Source: Sedimenticola hydrogenitrophicus
GTDB taxonomy: Bacteria; Pseudomonadota; Gammaproteobacteria; Chromatiales; Chromatiaceae
NCBI RefSeq assembly: GCF_025175675.1
Contig: NZ_JANIOA010000010.1
Span: forward strand, 55,244-119,243
DNA: 64,000 nt
Reading direction: 5' to 3'
Shown one piece after another: positions 54,781 to 63,029 of the stretch. Position 1 is the first letter of the stretch, and the number at the start of each line of letters is the position of its first letter. The notes under the pieces are model-generated. The model did not search any database, was not told the DNA's origin, and saw only the letters and a program-made list of their open reading frames with translations. Made by a program: the position numbers and the translations under genes.

Positions 54781-57366
54781 TCAGGGCGCGGTAAAGGGGG
54801 AGCGTGGATTCTCAATCAATCTTGAGAGTTCGCTGACCCCCTGGTTGAAGGCCGTGCGCAGGTTGGCAATCTGATCCGACCCCTGTTCGCTAAGGCGATC
54901 CTGTGGCAGCTGCTCCGCACACAGGGCCTGGGCCTGCAGGCGGCTGAGGCCGAGATTGGCTGCGGAGCCTTTCAGGGCATGTGCGTACGAGCTGAACTGT
55001 GCCGGATTGTTGGCCGTTACCGCCTGTGACATCTCGTCAAGCAGCTGTTCTCCGTCCTGTTTCAGCTTGTTCAGCAGCCGTTCAAGGAAGGCCTGGTCCG
55101 GCGCCAGCAGGTACAACTCATTGATGGTGCCCAGATCCAGTATGGGATCACCATCCGCTGCATCGGTTGACTCAATCGCCGCTGGCGAAGGGGGATGTGG
55201 TTTCTGGTCTGCAACCGCCAACCGGATCACCTTATTGAGGCGTTGCGCTGAGATCGGCTTGGTGAGAAACCATTTGATCCCGGCCTCCTCACACTGTTTA
55301 CGGCTCTCTATGGTGGCGTTCGCGGTGAGTATAATGAACGGAATCGAGTTGTCTGGATGGGCAAAACGGAATATTTTGAATGCATCCAGTCCGCCCAGGT
55401 GGGGCATCTGCATATCCACGATGACCAGGTCATAGCGGCGGGTTTCCAGCGCATCCAGTAACTCCTGCCCATCTTCCACTTGCTGGTAGTGGTGGCCCGC
55501 CTGATCGAGCATGCGGCCGAGTACCAGCCGATTGATGGGATTATCCTCGGCAAACAGTATTTCCAGTCTATGCTCGGGACCGGGATGCGGCGCCGTGGCG
55601 GAATCCATGGCGGCGGAATCCGCGGAGAGTATGTCGTTGGCATCGTAGTCCGAGACCCGTGATGCATGCAGTATGTTGAACAGCGGCACTTTGTCCAGCG
55701 GCTCCTGTAGGATCTGGACCCGGTTTTTGATGGTCGGACGGATCAGCTTCAGTTGTCGTTTGTTGCCGCTATGCAACAGCAGGATTGAAGTATCCTGGCA
55801 ACCCTGGTGACGCAACAGGTGGTCGATATAATCAACCGTGTTCTGATCATACGGGGTCTCCTCGAACAGCAGCAGATGGTAGGGGCGGGACTCTGCAGCT
55901 GCCGCCTTCAGTCGTCTGGCCGCGTCGCGAATATCGGGACTGTTGTCAAACTGCACACCCCAGCCGTGCAGGCAGTGCGTGGCATTGGTCTCGATCGATT
56001 CATCCAGGGTTGAAATACGCAGTACCCGGCAGCTCTGCATCAACTGCATCTCGTCCGGGGTTACCATCTTTTCCTGGGCCTGGAATCCGAGTTCGAACCA
56101 GAACAGGCTGCCGCTGCCGGGCTCGCTTTGCAGACCGATCTCTCCCCCCATCAGTTCAACCAGCTGCTTGGCAATGGTGGTCCCCAGGCCTGTTCCACCG
56201 AAGCGGCGGGTGGTGCTGCCGTCGGCCTGGGTGAACTTCTCAAAGATTTTTTCCTGTATCTCCCCGGGGATACCGATGCCGGTGTCGCTGACCTCGAAGC
56301 GGATGACCTGGGACGCGTCCTCTGCTTCCCGGATCCGGGTGCAGCGCAGTTCCACATGGCCGGAGTCGGTGAATTTGATGGCATTGCCGATCAGGTTGAT
56401 CAGCACCTGGCGGAGATGCAGCGGATCACCAATGAGACGGAACGGGATGATCGGATCGATCTGGGAAAACAGTTGTACCTTTCTTTTGTTGACCTGCGGA
56501 ACAAGCATCTTGATGGTGCTGTTGATCAAGGCATGGAGATCGAACGGGGTGGTTTCGATTTCCAGTTTTCCGGCTTCGATCTTGGATATATCCAGAATGT
56601 CCTCAATCAGGCGCAGCAGGGTATGGCCGGAGGTATGTATGGTGTCGACATATTCCCGTTCCAACCGATTCAGATGACATCCCCTGAGGAGTTCACCGGT
56701 ACCGATGATGCCATTCAACGGTGTCCTGATCTCATGGCTCATGCGTGCCAGGAACTCGCTCTTTGCCTGATTGGCCGCCTCCGCACGGCGACGCTCCTGA
56801 TGAATGCGTTTGGTCAGCTTGGCCGCGTAGCCGGGCAGTACCATGAGCGAGACGAGCAGTCCAATACCCAGTGGAAGATTCTCCCGCCAATAGGGCGTGA
56901 ATGCGATGACGGTACTGAAGCCGATAACCGACAGCACACCGGAGAGATAGAGATATTTTTCACCGTAGCGGAAGCCATTGCCGAAAGTGACCCAGAGATA
57001 GACGGCATACCACGGGGCTCCCAGTTCACCGGTGATGGCCAGTCCGAAACTGAAGGCCGAGACATCGGCGACGATGCCGATCACCCGGCGTAGCGGGGAC
57101 TTGTCCGGCCAGCTCAGGATGGACAAAAACAGGGTGGTGGAGAGGATGATAAAGAGCGAAATGAAAACAAGTATAAAATGCCATTCCCGCAGCGCCGCGG
57201 GCGAGGAGGGTCCCGAGGCCAGGATATAGACAAACAGGGCAACCTGAATAAAGATGCGCACTGCCGCCTGTTCATGCTCGCTATCCGGTCGGTTGCTCAG
57301 TCTATGGGTAAGCCGATGGAATCCTGTCTCTATCGTGGCAAAAAAAGATGTGGGATTGCTATTCAT
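54781..57366 (-). CDS. rpfC: RpfC-type hybrid sensor kinase for DSF
   Basis: An 861-residue hybrid histidine kinase. The N-terminal sensor has about six membrane helices (34-178) with the RpfC-like GELGAPWYAVYLWVTFGNGF. A HisKA domain has FLARMSHEIRTPLNGI with H211, followed by HATPase_c (QVLINLIGNAIKFTD, then RFGGTGLGTTIAKQLV). Next come a receiver-like segment without the usual acids, a full receiver (LFAEDNPINR, IVDMQMPHLGG, LTKPISA) and a C-terminal Hpt domain (YAHALKGSAANLG). The extra receiver-like segment makes it longer than the Xanthomonas RpfC (about 726). ATG 57366 is preferred to the upstream TTG. It should sense the RpfF product and pass phosphate to RpfG. Confidence 0.92.
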   Translation of the reverse strand: MNSNPTSFFATIETGFHRLTHRLSNRPDSEHEQAAVRIFIQVALFVYILASGPSSPAALREWHFILVFISLFIILSTTLFLSILSWPDKSPLRRVIGIVADVSAFSFGLAITGELGAPWYAVYLWVTFGNGFRYGEKYLYLSGVLSVIGFSTVIAFTPYWRENLPLGIGLLVSLMVLPGYAAKLTKRIHQERRRAEAANQAKSEFLARMSHEIRTPLNGIIGTGELLRGCHLNRLEREYVDTIHTSGHTLLRLIEDILDISKIEAGKLEIETTPFDLHALINSTIKMLVPQVNKRKVQLFSQIDPIIPFRLIGDPLHLRQVLINLIGNAIKFTDSGHVELRCTRIREAEDASQVIRFEVSDTGIGIPGEIQEKIFEKFTQADGSTTRRFGGTGLGTTIAKQLVELMGGEIGLQSEPGSGSLFWFELGFQAQEKMVTPDEMQLMQSCRVLRISTLDESIETNATHCLHGWGVQFDNSPDIRDAARRLKAAAAESRPYHLLLFEETPYDQNTVDYIDHLLRHQGCQDTSILLLHSGNKRQLKLIRPTIKNRVQILQEPLDKVPLFNILHASRVSDYDANDILSADSAAMDSATAPHPGPEHRLEILFAEDNPINRLVLGRMLDQAGHHYQQVEDGQELLDALETRRYDLVIVDMQMPHLGGLDAFKIFRFAHPDNSIPFIILTANATIESRKQCEEAGIKWFLTKPISAQRLNKVIRLAVADQKPHPPSPAAIESTDAADGDPILDLGTINELYLLAPDQAFLERLLNKLKQDGEQLLDEMSQAVTANNPAQFSSYAHALKGSAANLGLSRLQAQALCAEQLPQDRLSEQGSDQIANLRTAFNQGVSELSRLIENPRSPFTAP

Positions 57367-57447
57367 AATTAGGTGATGATACAGTGCTTGTGGTGTCACC
57401 GACAGCAAATCCAGTCTATTTTCGAAACATCAACGGAAGCATATATC

Positions 57448-57699
57448 ATGGCCATGGACATTGAAACTATCGTTAAAACGGCGATTGCCAATCAGAAAAT
57501 GATCGATGTGGAATCGATTTCATTGATGACCTCGCTACAGGATCTTGGGGTGACCTCGCTGGATGCGATCACCATCGTCTATGAGGTCGAGGAGATCTGT
57601 GACATTGAAGTGCCGAATGATGAGCTGGAGAACCTCCGAACGGTCCAGGATATAGTGACCGGTGTGCAGTCACTGTTGGCAAAAAAAGTCCAGGTATGA
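57448..57699 (+). CDS. Dedicated acyl carrier protein in the rpf locus
   Basis: An 83-residue acyl carrier protein. The phosphopantetheine serine is S37 in DLGVTSLDAITIVYEVEE, where the usual DSL is TSL. The fold continues with CDIEVPNDELENLRTVQDI. GGAAG lies eight bases before the ATG at 57448. The sequence differs from what is expected for the housekeeping AcpP, whose gene normally sits with fabD/fabG/fabF. The ketosynthase gene overlaps its stop codon (ATGA), so the two form a carrier-synthase pair comparable to rhizobial NodF-NodE. It is divergent from rpfC with an 81-bp shared promoter region. Confidence 0.9.
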   Translation: MAMDIETIVKTAIANQKMIDVESISLMTSLQDLGVTSLDAITIVYEVEEICDIEVPNDELENLRTVQDIVTGVQSLLAKKVQV

Positions 57700-58913
57700 C
57701 CCGGGACGGGAATAGCCGGGTGGTGATCACCGGCCTCGGCTCGGTGTCGGCGCTGGGTCTCGATACGGACCGGTTCTGGACCGCCGTGAAAACCGGGCAG
57801 AGCGGTATCGCTCCGCTGCAAGGATTTGCTGATGCGGCACTGAAGATCAAGCTGGGCGCGCAGGTCAAGGGGTTTGACGCGGCGGCCCACTTTTCCAGCA
57901 GGGATCTCCCGCTCCTGGATCGCTACAGCCAGTTCGCCCTGATGGCGTGCCGCGAAGCCATTGGACAGGCCGGCCTGGAACCGGCCGTCCTGCACGATGC
58001 GGCGGCGGTTATCGGCACCGGTTGCGGGGGCAAAGAGACCGATGAAATCACCTACGCCCATCTCTATAAAGAGCAAAAATCCCGCGCCCATCCGTTCACC
58101 ATCCCCAAGGGCATGCCCAGTGCCGCCGCCAGCCAGGTGAGCATGCAGCTTTCCATCGCCGGGCCGGTGTTCACCGTCTCCAGCGCCTGTTCGTCGGCCA
58201 ATCACGCCATTGCCCAGGCGGCGCTGCTGATCCGTGCCGGGGTGGTGGAGGTTGCCATTGCCGGCGGTACCGATGCACCCTTCACCTACGGGTTGTTGAA
58301 GGCCTGGGAGGCGCTGAGGGTGGTCTCCACGGACAATTGCCGACCTTTTTCGGCCGATCGTAGCGGTCTGGTGTTGGGGGAGGGCGCGGGAATGGTGGTG
58401 CTGGAATCGGAACGCCACGCCAGGCGGCGTGGCGCATCGATTCTCGCCCGGCTCGCCGGTTCGGGCATGACGGCGGATGCCGGCCATATCACCGATCCCT
58501 CCGCCGACGGGGCGGCACGCGCCATCCGCGCCGCACTCAAGGATGCCGCCATCGACGCTCAGTCGGTGGAGTATGTGAATGCGCATGGCACCGGCACCCT
58601 GGCCAATGACCGTACCGAAACCGAGGCATTGCATCGGGTGTTCGGTACGCATGCCAAGGCCTTGATGGTCTCATCCACCAAGGCGATGCACGGCCATGCG
58701 CTGGGTGCCTCCGGTGGCCTGGAATTCATTGCCACGGTGCTGGCGCTGCGTGAGGGGATCATCCCGCCCACTATCAATTTCACCGGGCCGGGCGAGGGGT
58801 GTGATCTGGACTATGTACCGAATGTCGCCCGGGAGAGAAAAATCCGCGTGGCGATCTCCAACTCGTTTGCGTTCGGCGGACTCAATGCGGTACAGGTGCT
58901 TCAGGCGATTTAA
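57696..58913 (+). CDS. Beta-ketoacyl-ACP synthase, KAS II/NodE-like
   Basis: A 405-residue condensing enzyme of the FabF/NodE type. The catalytic triad is complete: C165 in VSSACSSANHA, H297 in NAHGTGTLAND and H334 in KAMHGHALGASGG, with K329 nearby. The segment GGTDAPFTYGLLKAWEALRVVS and GSGMTADAGHITDPS resemble NodE more than FabF. With its ACP it could elongate a special acyl chain, perhaps one that keeps a double bond, as NodE does. No ketoreductase or dehydratase is present, so it must share those with general fatty acid synthesis. Placement next to rpfC/rpfF suggests a role in signal precursor supply (inference). Confidence 0.9.
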   Translation: MTRDGNSRVVITGLGSVSALGLDTDRFWTAVKTGQSGIAPLQGFADAALKIKLGAQVKGFDAAAHFSSRDLPLLDRYSQFALMACREAIGQAGLEPAVLHDAAAVIGTGCGGKETDEITYAHLYKEQKSRAHPFTIPKGMPSAAASQVSMQLSIAGPVFTVSSACSSANHAIAQAALLIRAGVVEVAIAGGTDAPFTYGLLKAWEALRVVSTDNCRPFSADRSGLVLGEGAGMVVLESERHARRRGASILARLAGSGMTADAGHITDPSADGAARAIRAALKDAAIDAQSVEYVNAHGTGTLANDRTETEALHRVFGTHAKALMVSSTKAMHGHALGASGGLEFIATVLALREGIIPPTINFTGPGEGCDLDYVPNVARERKIRVAISNSFAFGGLNAVQVLQAI

Positions 58914-58941
58914 TGACGGGCTCGCCCGTGTTCACCACCAA

Positions 58942-59011
58942 GGGGTCGGAGTCAACCCGTGCGACATGGTATGGCCCAACCACCAGGGAGGAACGGGTTG
59001 ACTCCGACCCC
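58942..59011. repeat. REP-type palindrome GGGGTCGGAGTCA after the ketosynthase
   Basis: Arms GGGGTCGGAGTCAACCCG and CGGGTTGACTCCGACCCC are perfectly complementary. It lies between convergent genes and may block read-through. Confidence 0.85.
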
Positions 59012-59045
59012 GTCGACTGGTGGGAGTACCGTGGCGCATTCAGCC

Positions 59046-59131
59046 CGTAGGTTGGGGTGAGGAACGAACCCCAACATCGTGGTGCGGACGCTAAACCCCC
59101 GTTGGGGTTCGCAGGCTCACCCCAACCTACG
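59046..59131. repeat. Palindrome CGTAGGTTGGGGTGAG, copy 2
   Basis: Inverted copy of 43355-43439, starting CGTAGGTTGGGGTGAGGAACG and ending GCTCACCCCAACCTACG. Confidence 0.8.
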
Positions 59132-59166
59132 AACCGGGCGGCTCAGGGTTTTGTGGCGCGTCCAGC

Positions 59167-60228
59167 TTATCCGGTTTTACGGTAGCGGTAGTGACCATTG
59201 CCGAAGAACTCGCCTGACTGGGGAGCAAAGAGCACCACCTTGCAGACGGTAAAATAGTTGTTCCAGTAGCGGATGTCGTCCTCCGACAGCAGTGTCTCAT
59301 GCAGCCGTTCGATCTGCTCCCAGAATCGACGATGCCATTCGTCTATGGTGCGCCAGTAGTTCATGCCGTTGATGTACACCCCCAGCTCGGGCGTGAGATA
59401 CCGCTGCTGATTCAACATCTCCTGATGCGGCCAGACCCGCCCACCGGGAAAGTAGGCCCCGACCGGCGTCTGCCGCGCATTGAAGTACTGGGGAAACACC
59501 GGTTGCGAGACGATCAGGTGCAGAAACACCCGGCCCCCCGGTTTCAGCAGGGAGGCCATGAGGCGAAATATGGCATCCAGATTGTTCACCTGTTCGAATA
59601 CCGCAATCGAGATCACCAGGTCATAGGATTCAAGGCCCAGCTCATCCGCAGGGATGTTGCTGATATCGTTTTCAATCAGGGTGATATTGGCCTTGCTGAA
59701 CAGGTGGTCGCTCTGCTGTTGCTTGCTGCGTATGTAATCCGCCTGTGTCTTGCTGGCGGTGATGGTGACCACCTCGACATGCGGAAAGTGCTTGAACAGG
59801 TAGGCTTCGAAGGAGCCGAAGCCACAGCCGATATTCAGGATCCTCTCATCCCCGCGGATTTCCGCGCGCTCACAGATCAGGCGAAACTTCTCTTCCTGTG
59901 CCTGCTCCAGACTGAAGCCGCTCTGCATGACCTGTTCCGGCGTGTCGCCATAGTAGGCCATGGAATAAGCCATGTAGTCCCGATCCAGGAAAGACTGGAA
60001 AAACTTCAGGGGCTGGTCGTAATGAACCGACATGAGCTCATCCGTCTCTTCCCAGGTCGGTCCCTGATCGGTGGTGATCCCGAAGGCTTCGAGGGTGTGT
60101 TTTTTATCGGCTTCGCGGCGATATTCCCGATCGAAATAGCGTGTCAGGCGCGTTTCGTAGAGCTGCAGTTCAGGGGAGCCGTAGGGGTGTATCCCGGCTT
60201 GGTGGAGTTTGGTTATCAGCGTGTTCAT
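59167..60228 (-). CDS. Cyclopropane-fatty-acid-synthase-type SAM methyltransferase
   Basis: A 353-residue SAM-dependent methyltransferase of the CFAS/coclaurine N-methyltransferase family. The SAM motif ILNIGCGFGSFEAY starts at residue 130. Family marks before it are SVHYDQPLKFFQSFLD, YMAYSMAYYG and SLEQAQEEKFRLICERAEI; later ones are SIAVFEQVNNLDAIF, LKPGGRVFLHLI and GAYFPGGRVWPHQ. CFAS enzymes add methylene across cis double bonds of lipid chains. The gene closes the rpfG operon (18 bp after the kinase-less RpfC-like gene). It may modify the unsaturated signal or a membrane lipid (inference). The substrate cannot be read from sequence. Confidence 0.87.
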   Translation of the reverse strand: MNTLITKLHQAGIHPYGSPELQLYETRLTRYFDREYRREADKKHTLEAFGITTDQGPTWEETDELMSVHYDQPLKFFQSFLDRDYMAYSMAYYGDTPEQVMQSGFSLEQAQEEKFRLICERAEIRGDERILNIGCGFGSFEAYLFKHFPHVEVVTITASKTQADYIRSKQQQSDHLFSKANITLIENDISNIPADELGLESYDLVISIAVFEQVNNLDAIFRLMASLLKPGGRVFLHLIVSQPVFPQYFNARQTPVGAYFPGGRVWPHQEMLNQQRYLTPELGVYINGMNYWRTIDEWHRRFWEQIERLHETLLSEDDIRYWNNYFTVCKVVLFAPQSGEFFGNGHYRYRKTG

Positions 60229-60246
60229 AATTCAGTCCCGAGAAAT

Positions 60247-61803
60247 TTATTCCTTTCTGTGGGCTGAATTATTACCTTGGGAGAGGTACTCAATCAAGGC
60301 CACAATGGTGGCATCCCGGCAATTTTCCGTATCCGCCAGAAGATTTTCCAGATGGTGAGCGGAATCCTGTTGTTTGATCCGGGTGAGACGCACTGCCAGA
60401 CGATAGAGATTCAGCGCCCCCAGATTGCCGGCGGTGTCCTTCAGTTTGTGGCCATAATCCTGGATCGATTTGATCTCCTGTCTGCCGACCGACTGTTTCA
60501 GCCCCTGGATCAATGCACTGCTCTCCTTATCAAACTGATCGATCAGTTCCAACAGGAAGTCATTCTCTTTTCCCAGCCGTTTCAGTTCCTCGAGCTGGTG
60601 GGTGTCGAGTGTCAGGCTGTCATTGTGATAGCGGGCCGCTACCGAGGCGGCGGGGTAATCGAATACCCCCTCATTGTGGTCCGTCTGCACGCCCGCCCTG
60701 ATGATCGTTTCGAGCAGCCGCTGGGTGGACACCGGTTTGACGATCAGGTGCTCAATGTCCGCATCCTCGCATGCCCGGATTATCTGGGAGTTGGGGGAAT
60801 CGAGCAGCAGTATAAAGGGGATCCAGGGTTGATTCGGATGCGCGAAACGATAGAGCTTTATCGCTTCCATTCCGGATATTTCCGGCATCTCCGCATCCAG
60901 GATGGCGAGGTCGAAATGGTGATTGTCGAGCGCATCGAGAATTTGTCTGTTGTCACTGATCAGAAAGGTCTGATGGCCGGCATTATCGAGGATTCTGCGC
61001 AGCTTTCTGCTTTCACTGATGTTGTCGCAGGCAATCAGGATGTCAAGAGGCGGCTGTCCTTTTTCCGCTTCATAGTGGTCGAGCAACTGAACCACATTAT
61101 GGCGATGCAGGGCGGTTTCACGGGCACTGTGAAGCGCCTTGAAGAGCAGGGTCTTGTCGACGGGGGCAGCGAGAATCCCGGAGTATCCCACGGTATAGAG
61201 CTGCTCGGTCCGGGACGGCAGGGCGCTGCCGTAATGAATCAGGTACAGCGACTGCAGCAGGGGCTCCGTGCGGAGGGCGATGGCGAATTGGCACTCCTCC
61301 ATGTCCAGGCCGCCCTGATCGACAATGACCGTCTGAAACGGTCTGTCCGAATCTGCGGCCTCAATCAGCTTGGCGAAAGCCCTTGCGCTGTTGCCGACTT
61401 GGGTGAATTCCACTCCCCAGCTGTTGAGGTGTTCGGATATTTCATGTTTTCCCTTCTTGTCACCGGACAGCAGAAGCAGGCGAATACGGCTTAATGACTC
61501 TATGGTGCCGGGCCGCGGCCCGCCCGCCGCTTTATCGGACTGCGCTGTTTCCCCGGTCGCTTCGGTTGGTTGAGCATCGCCGCTCGTTTCGAGGCCGGGT
61601 TCGCGCGCGACTTTCCACCGTGTGGCGACCAGGCTGTAGATGATGATCAGGCTGATCAACAGGGCGGGCAAAAGCAACGCAAGCGGAAGCTTCCCCATTA
61701 ACATCAACAGGTCAAGACACAGCACCCCGGCGATGCCGAGGTAACCTGGTATTCCCCGGGCTTTCATGACTCCGGCTCGCGCTGTGCTGTCGGTGCTTTC
61801 CAT
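60247..61803 (-). CDS. Kinase-less RpfC-like protein: membrane anchor, pseudo-receiver, receiver, Hpt
   Basis: A 518-residue membrane protein. Two N-terminal helices (about 20-60) are followed by a linker, a receiver-like domain lacking the acidic pocket (about 105-230, starting RIRLLLLSGDKKGKH), a second receiver (about 252-375) and an Hpt domain (YGHKLKDTAGNLGAL, His present). There is no HisKA or ATPase domain. The second receiver keeps the phospho-acceptor Asp (LAILDAEMPEISGM) and Lys (IVKPVS), but the switch Thr position reads LLL. It shares the (Y/F)RFAHP stretch and domain order with the RpfC of this locus, pointing to duplication with loss of the kinase. It lies 9 bp after rpfG. Confidence 0.85.
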   Translation of the reverse strand: MESTDSTARAGVMKARGIPGYLGIAGVLCLDLLMLMGKLPLALLLPALLISLIIIYSLVATRWKVAREPGLETSGDAQPTEATGETAQSDKAAGGPRPGTIESLSRIRLLLLSGDKKGKHEISEHLNSWGVEFTQVGNSARAFAKLIEAADSDRPFQTVIVDQGGLDMEECQFAIALRTEPLLQSLYLIHYGSALPSRTEQLYTVGYSGILAAPVDKTLLFKALHSARETALHRHNVVQLLDHYEAEKGQPPLDILIACDNISESRKLRRILDNAGHQTFLISDNRQILDALDNHHFDLAILDAEMPEISGMEAIKLYRFAHPNQPWIPFILLLDSPNSQIIRACEDADIEHLIVKPVSTQRLLETIIRAGVQTDHNEGVFDYPAASVAARYHNDSLTLDTHQLEELKRLGKENDFLLELIDQFDKESSALIQGLKQSVGRQEIKSIQDYGHKLKDTAGNLGALNLYRLAVRLTRIKQQDSAHHLENLLADTENCRDATIVALIEYLSQGNNSAHRKE

Positions 61804-61812
61804 GGCATCTGT

Positions 61813-62871
61813 CTACTGATTGAGGTTTTCATGGCTGATCGACAAGTTGTCGTGAATCTCGAGTACTTTGTCCAGGTTGGCCAGAAATACGTCCACGCAA
61901 TCCGGATCGAAGTGCCTGCCCCGCTGGGTTTCTAGATAGCCCAGTGTTCGATCCAGGGGCCAGGCGTTTTTGTAAGGGCGCACTGATCGCAACGCGTCAA
62001 ATACATCGGCAACGGCAACCACGCGCGCTTCAATGGGGATTTCGCTGCCGGCCAATCCCTGGGGGTAGCCCTTGCCATCGAAGCGCTCGTGATGACCGTA
62101 GGCGATAACCGCGCCCGCCTGGATGTAGCAGGAGGTGCTGTCACGCAGGATGTCATAGCCGATCCGGGTATGGGTCTGCATGATGCTCCACTCCTGGCTG
62201 GTCAGTTTGCCGGGTTTGAGCAGGATGTGATCCGGTATGCCGATCTTGCCGATATCGTGCATCGGCGCGGCCAGGCGGATGACTTCGCACAGGTTGTCGT
62301 CCAGGTCGAGTGAGCGAGCGATCAGGCAGGCGAAGTCGGACATGCGAATAACATGGTCACCGGTCTCCTCATCACGAAATTCACCGGCCTTCGCAAGACG
62401 CAACAACGTCTCCTTTTCACGATGCTGCAGCTCTTCGGTTTTTCGTGAGATCTCCTGTTCCAGCCAGCGCGCCCGGTCTTTAATAATGACTTGCTGTTTT
62501 CTCAGTTGCAGCAGATTGCGGCAGCGGGCACGGCACTCGTAGTGGTCGATCGGTTTGGAGAGGAAATCCGTGGCGCCGGCCTCCAGCGCCTGATAGCGAA
62601 TCGATTTGTCGTCGATGCAGGTGATGATAACCAGCGGTATGTCGGTGCAGGAGGGTATCTTGCGAAACCAGCGGGTGAACTCGACCCCATCCATATTGGG
62701 CATTTTGTAATCCGTGATGACCAGATCGTGGTTGTTGCGTTTCGCCCACTCCAGCGCTTTTACCGGATCAGAGAAACACTCCACATGGATGCTGTCATCA
62801 ATAGAGTGAATCAACTCTTCAAGGATCATCAGACTGATGGTCTGGTCATCTAGAATCAATACGGTTGGCAT
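61813..62871 (-). CDS. rpfG: RpfG-type response regulator with HD-GYP phosphodiesterase
   Basis: A 352-residue regulator. A receiver domain (TVLILDDQTIS; phospho-acceptor D54 in VITDYKMPNMDG; K in LSKPID) is joined by a helix to an HD-GYP domain with HD at 205-206 (MHDIGKIGIPDHILLKPG) and GYP at 268-270 (HHERFDGKGYPQGL). The motif set predicts active cyclic-di-GMP hydrolysis, switched on by phosphate from RpfC. The ATG at 62871 is favoured because GAGG lies about eight bases upstream; the ATG at 62889 is an alternative. It starts an operon with the kinase-less RpfC-like gene and the methyltransferase. Confidence 0.94.
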   Translation of the reverse strand: MPTVLILDDQTISLMILEELIHSIDDSIHVECFSDPVKALEWAKRNNHDLVITDYKMPNMDGVEFTRWFRKIPSCTDIPLVIITCIDDKSIRYQALEAGATDFLSKPIDHYECRARCRNLLQLRKQQVIIKDRARWLEQEISRKTEELQHREKETLLRLAKAGEFRDEETGDHVIRMSDFACLIARSLDLDDNLCEVIRLAAPMHDIGKIGIPDHILLKPGKLTSQEWSIMQTHTRIGYDILRDSTSCYIQAGAVIAYGHHERFDGKGYPQGLAGSEIPIEARVVAVADVFDALRSVRPYKNAWPLDRTLGYLETQRGRHFDPDCVDVFLANLDKVLEIHDNLSISHENLNQ

Positions 62872-63029
62872 AACCCAATCCTCAGGCATCCGGTTGGCAG
62901 AGCGAATTGTGCGTCGCGTTTGGTCCGGGATGAAAGCGGATGCCTCTCATTTATGGTCAGTATGAAGTAAAAACATACTAGGTTATTCAAAAACAAAAAG
63001 ATAGTTGCGCATCTGTTCCCGGCCGGTGG

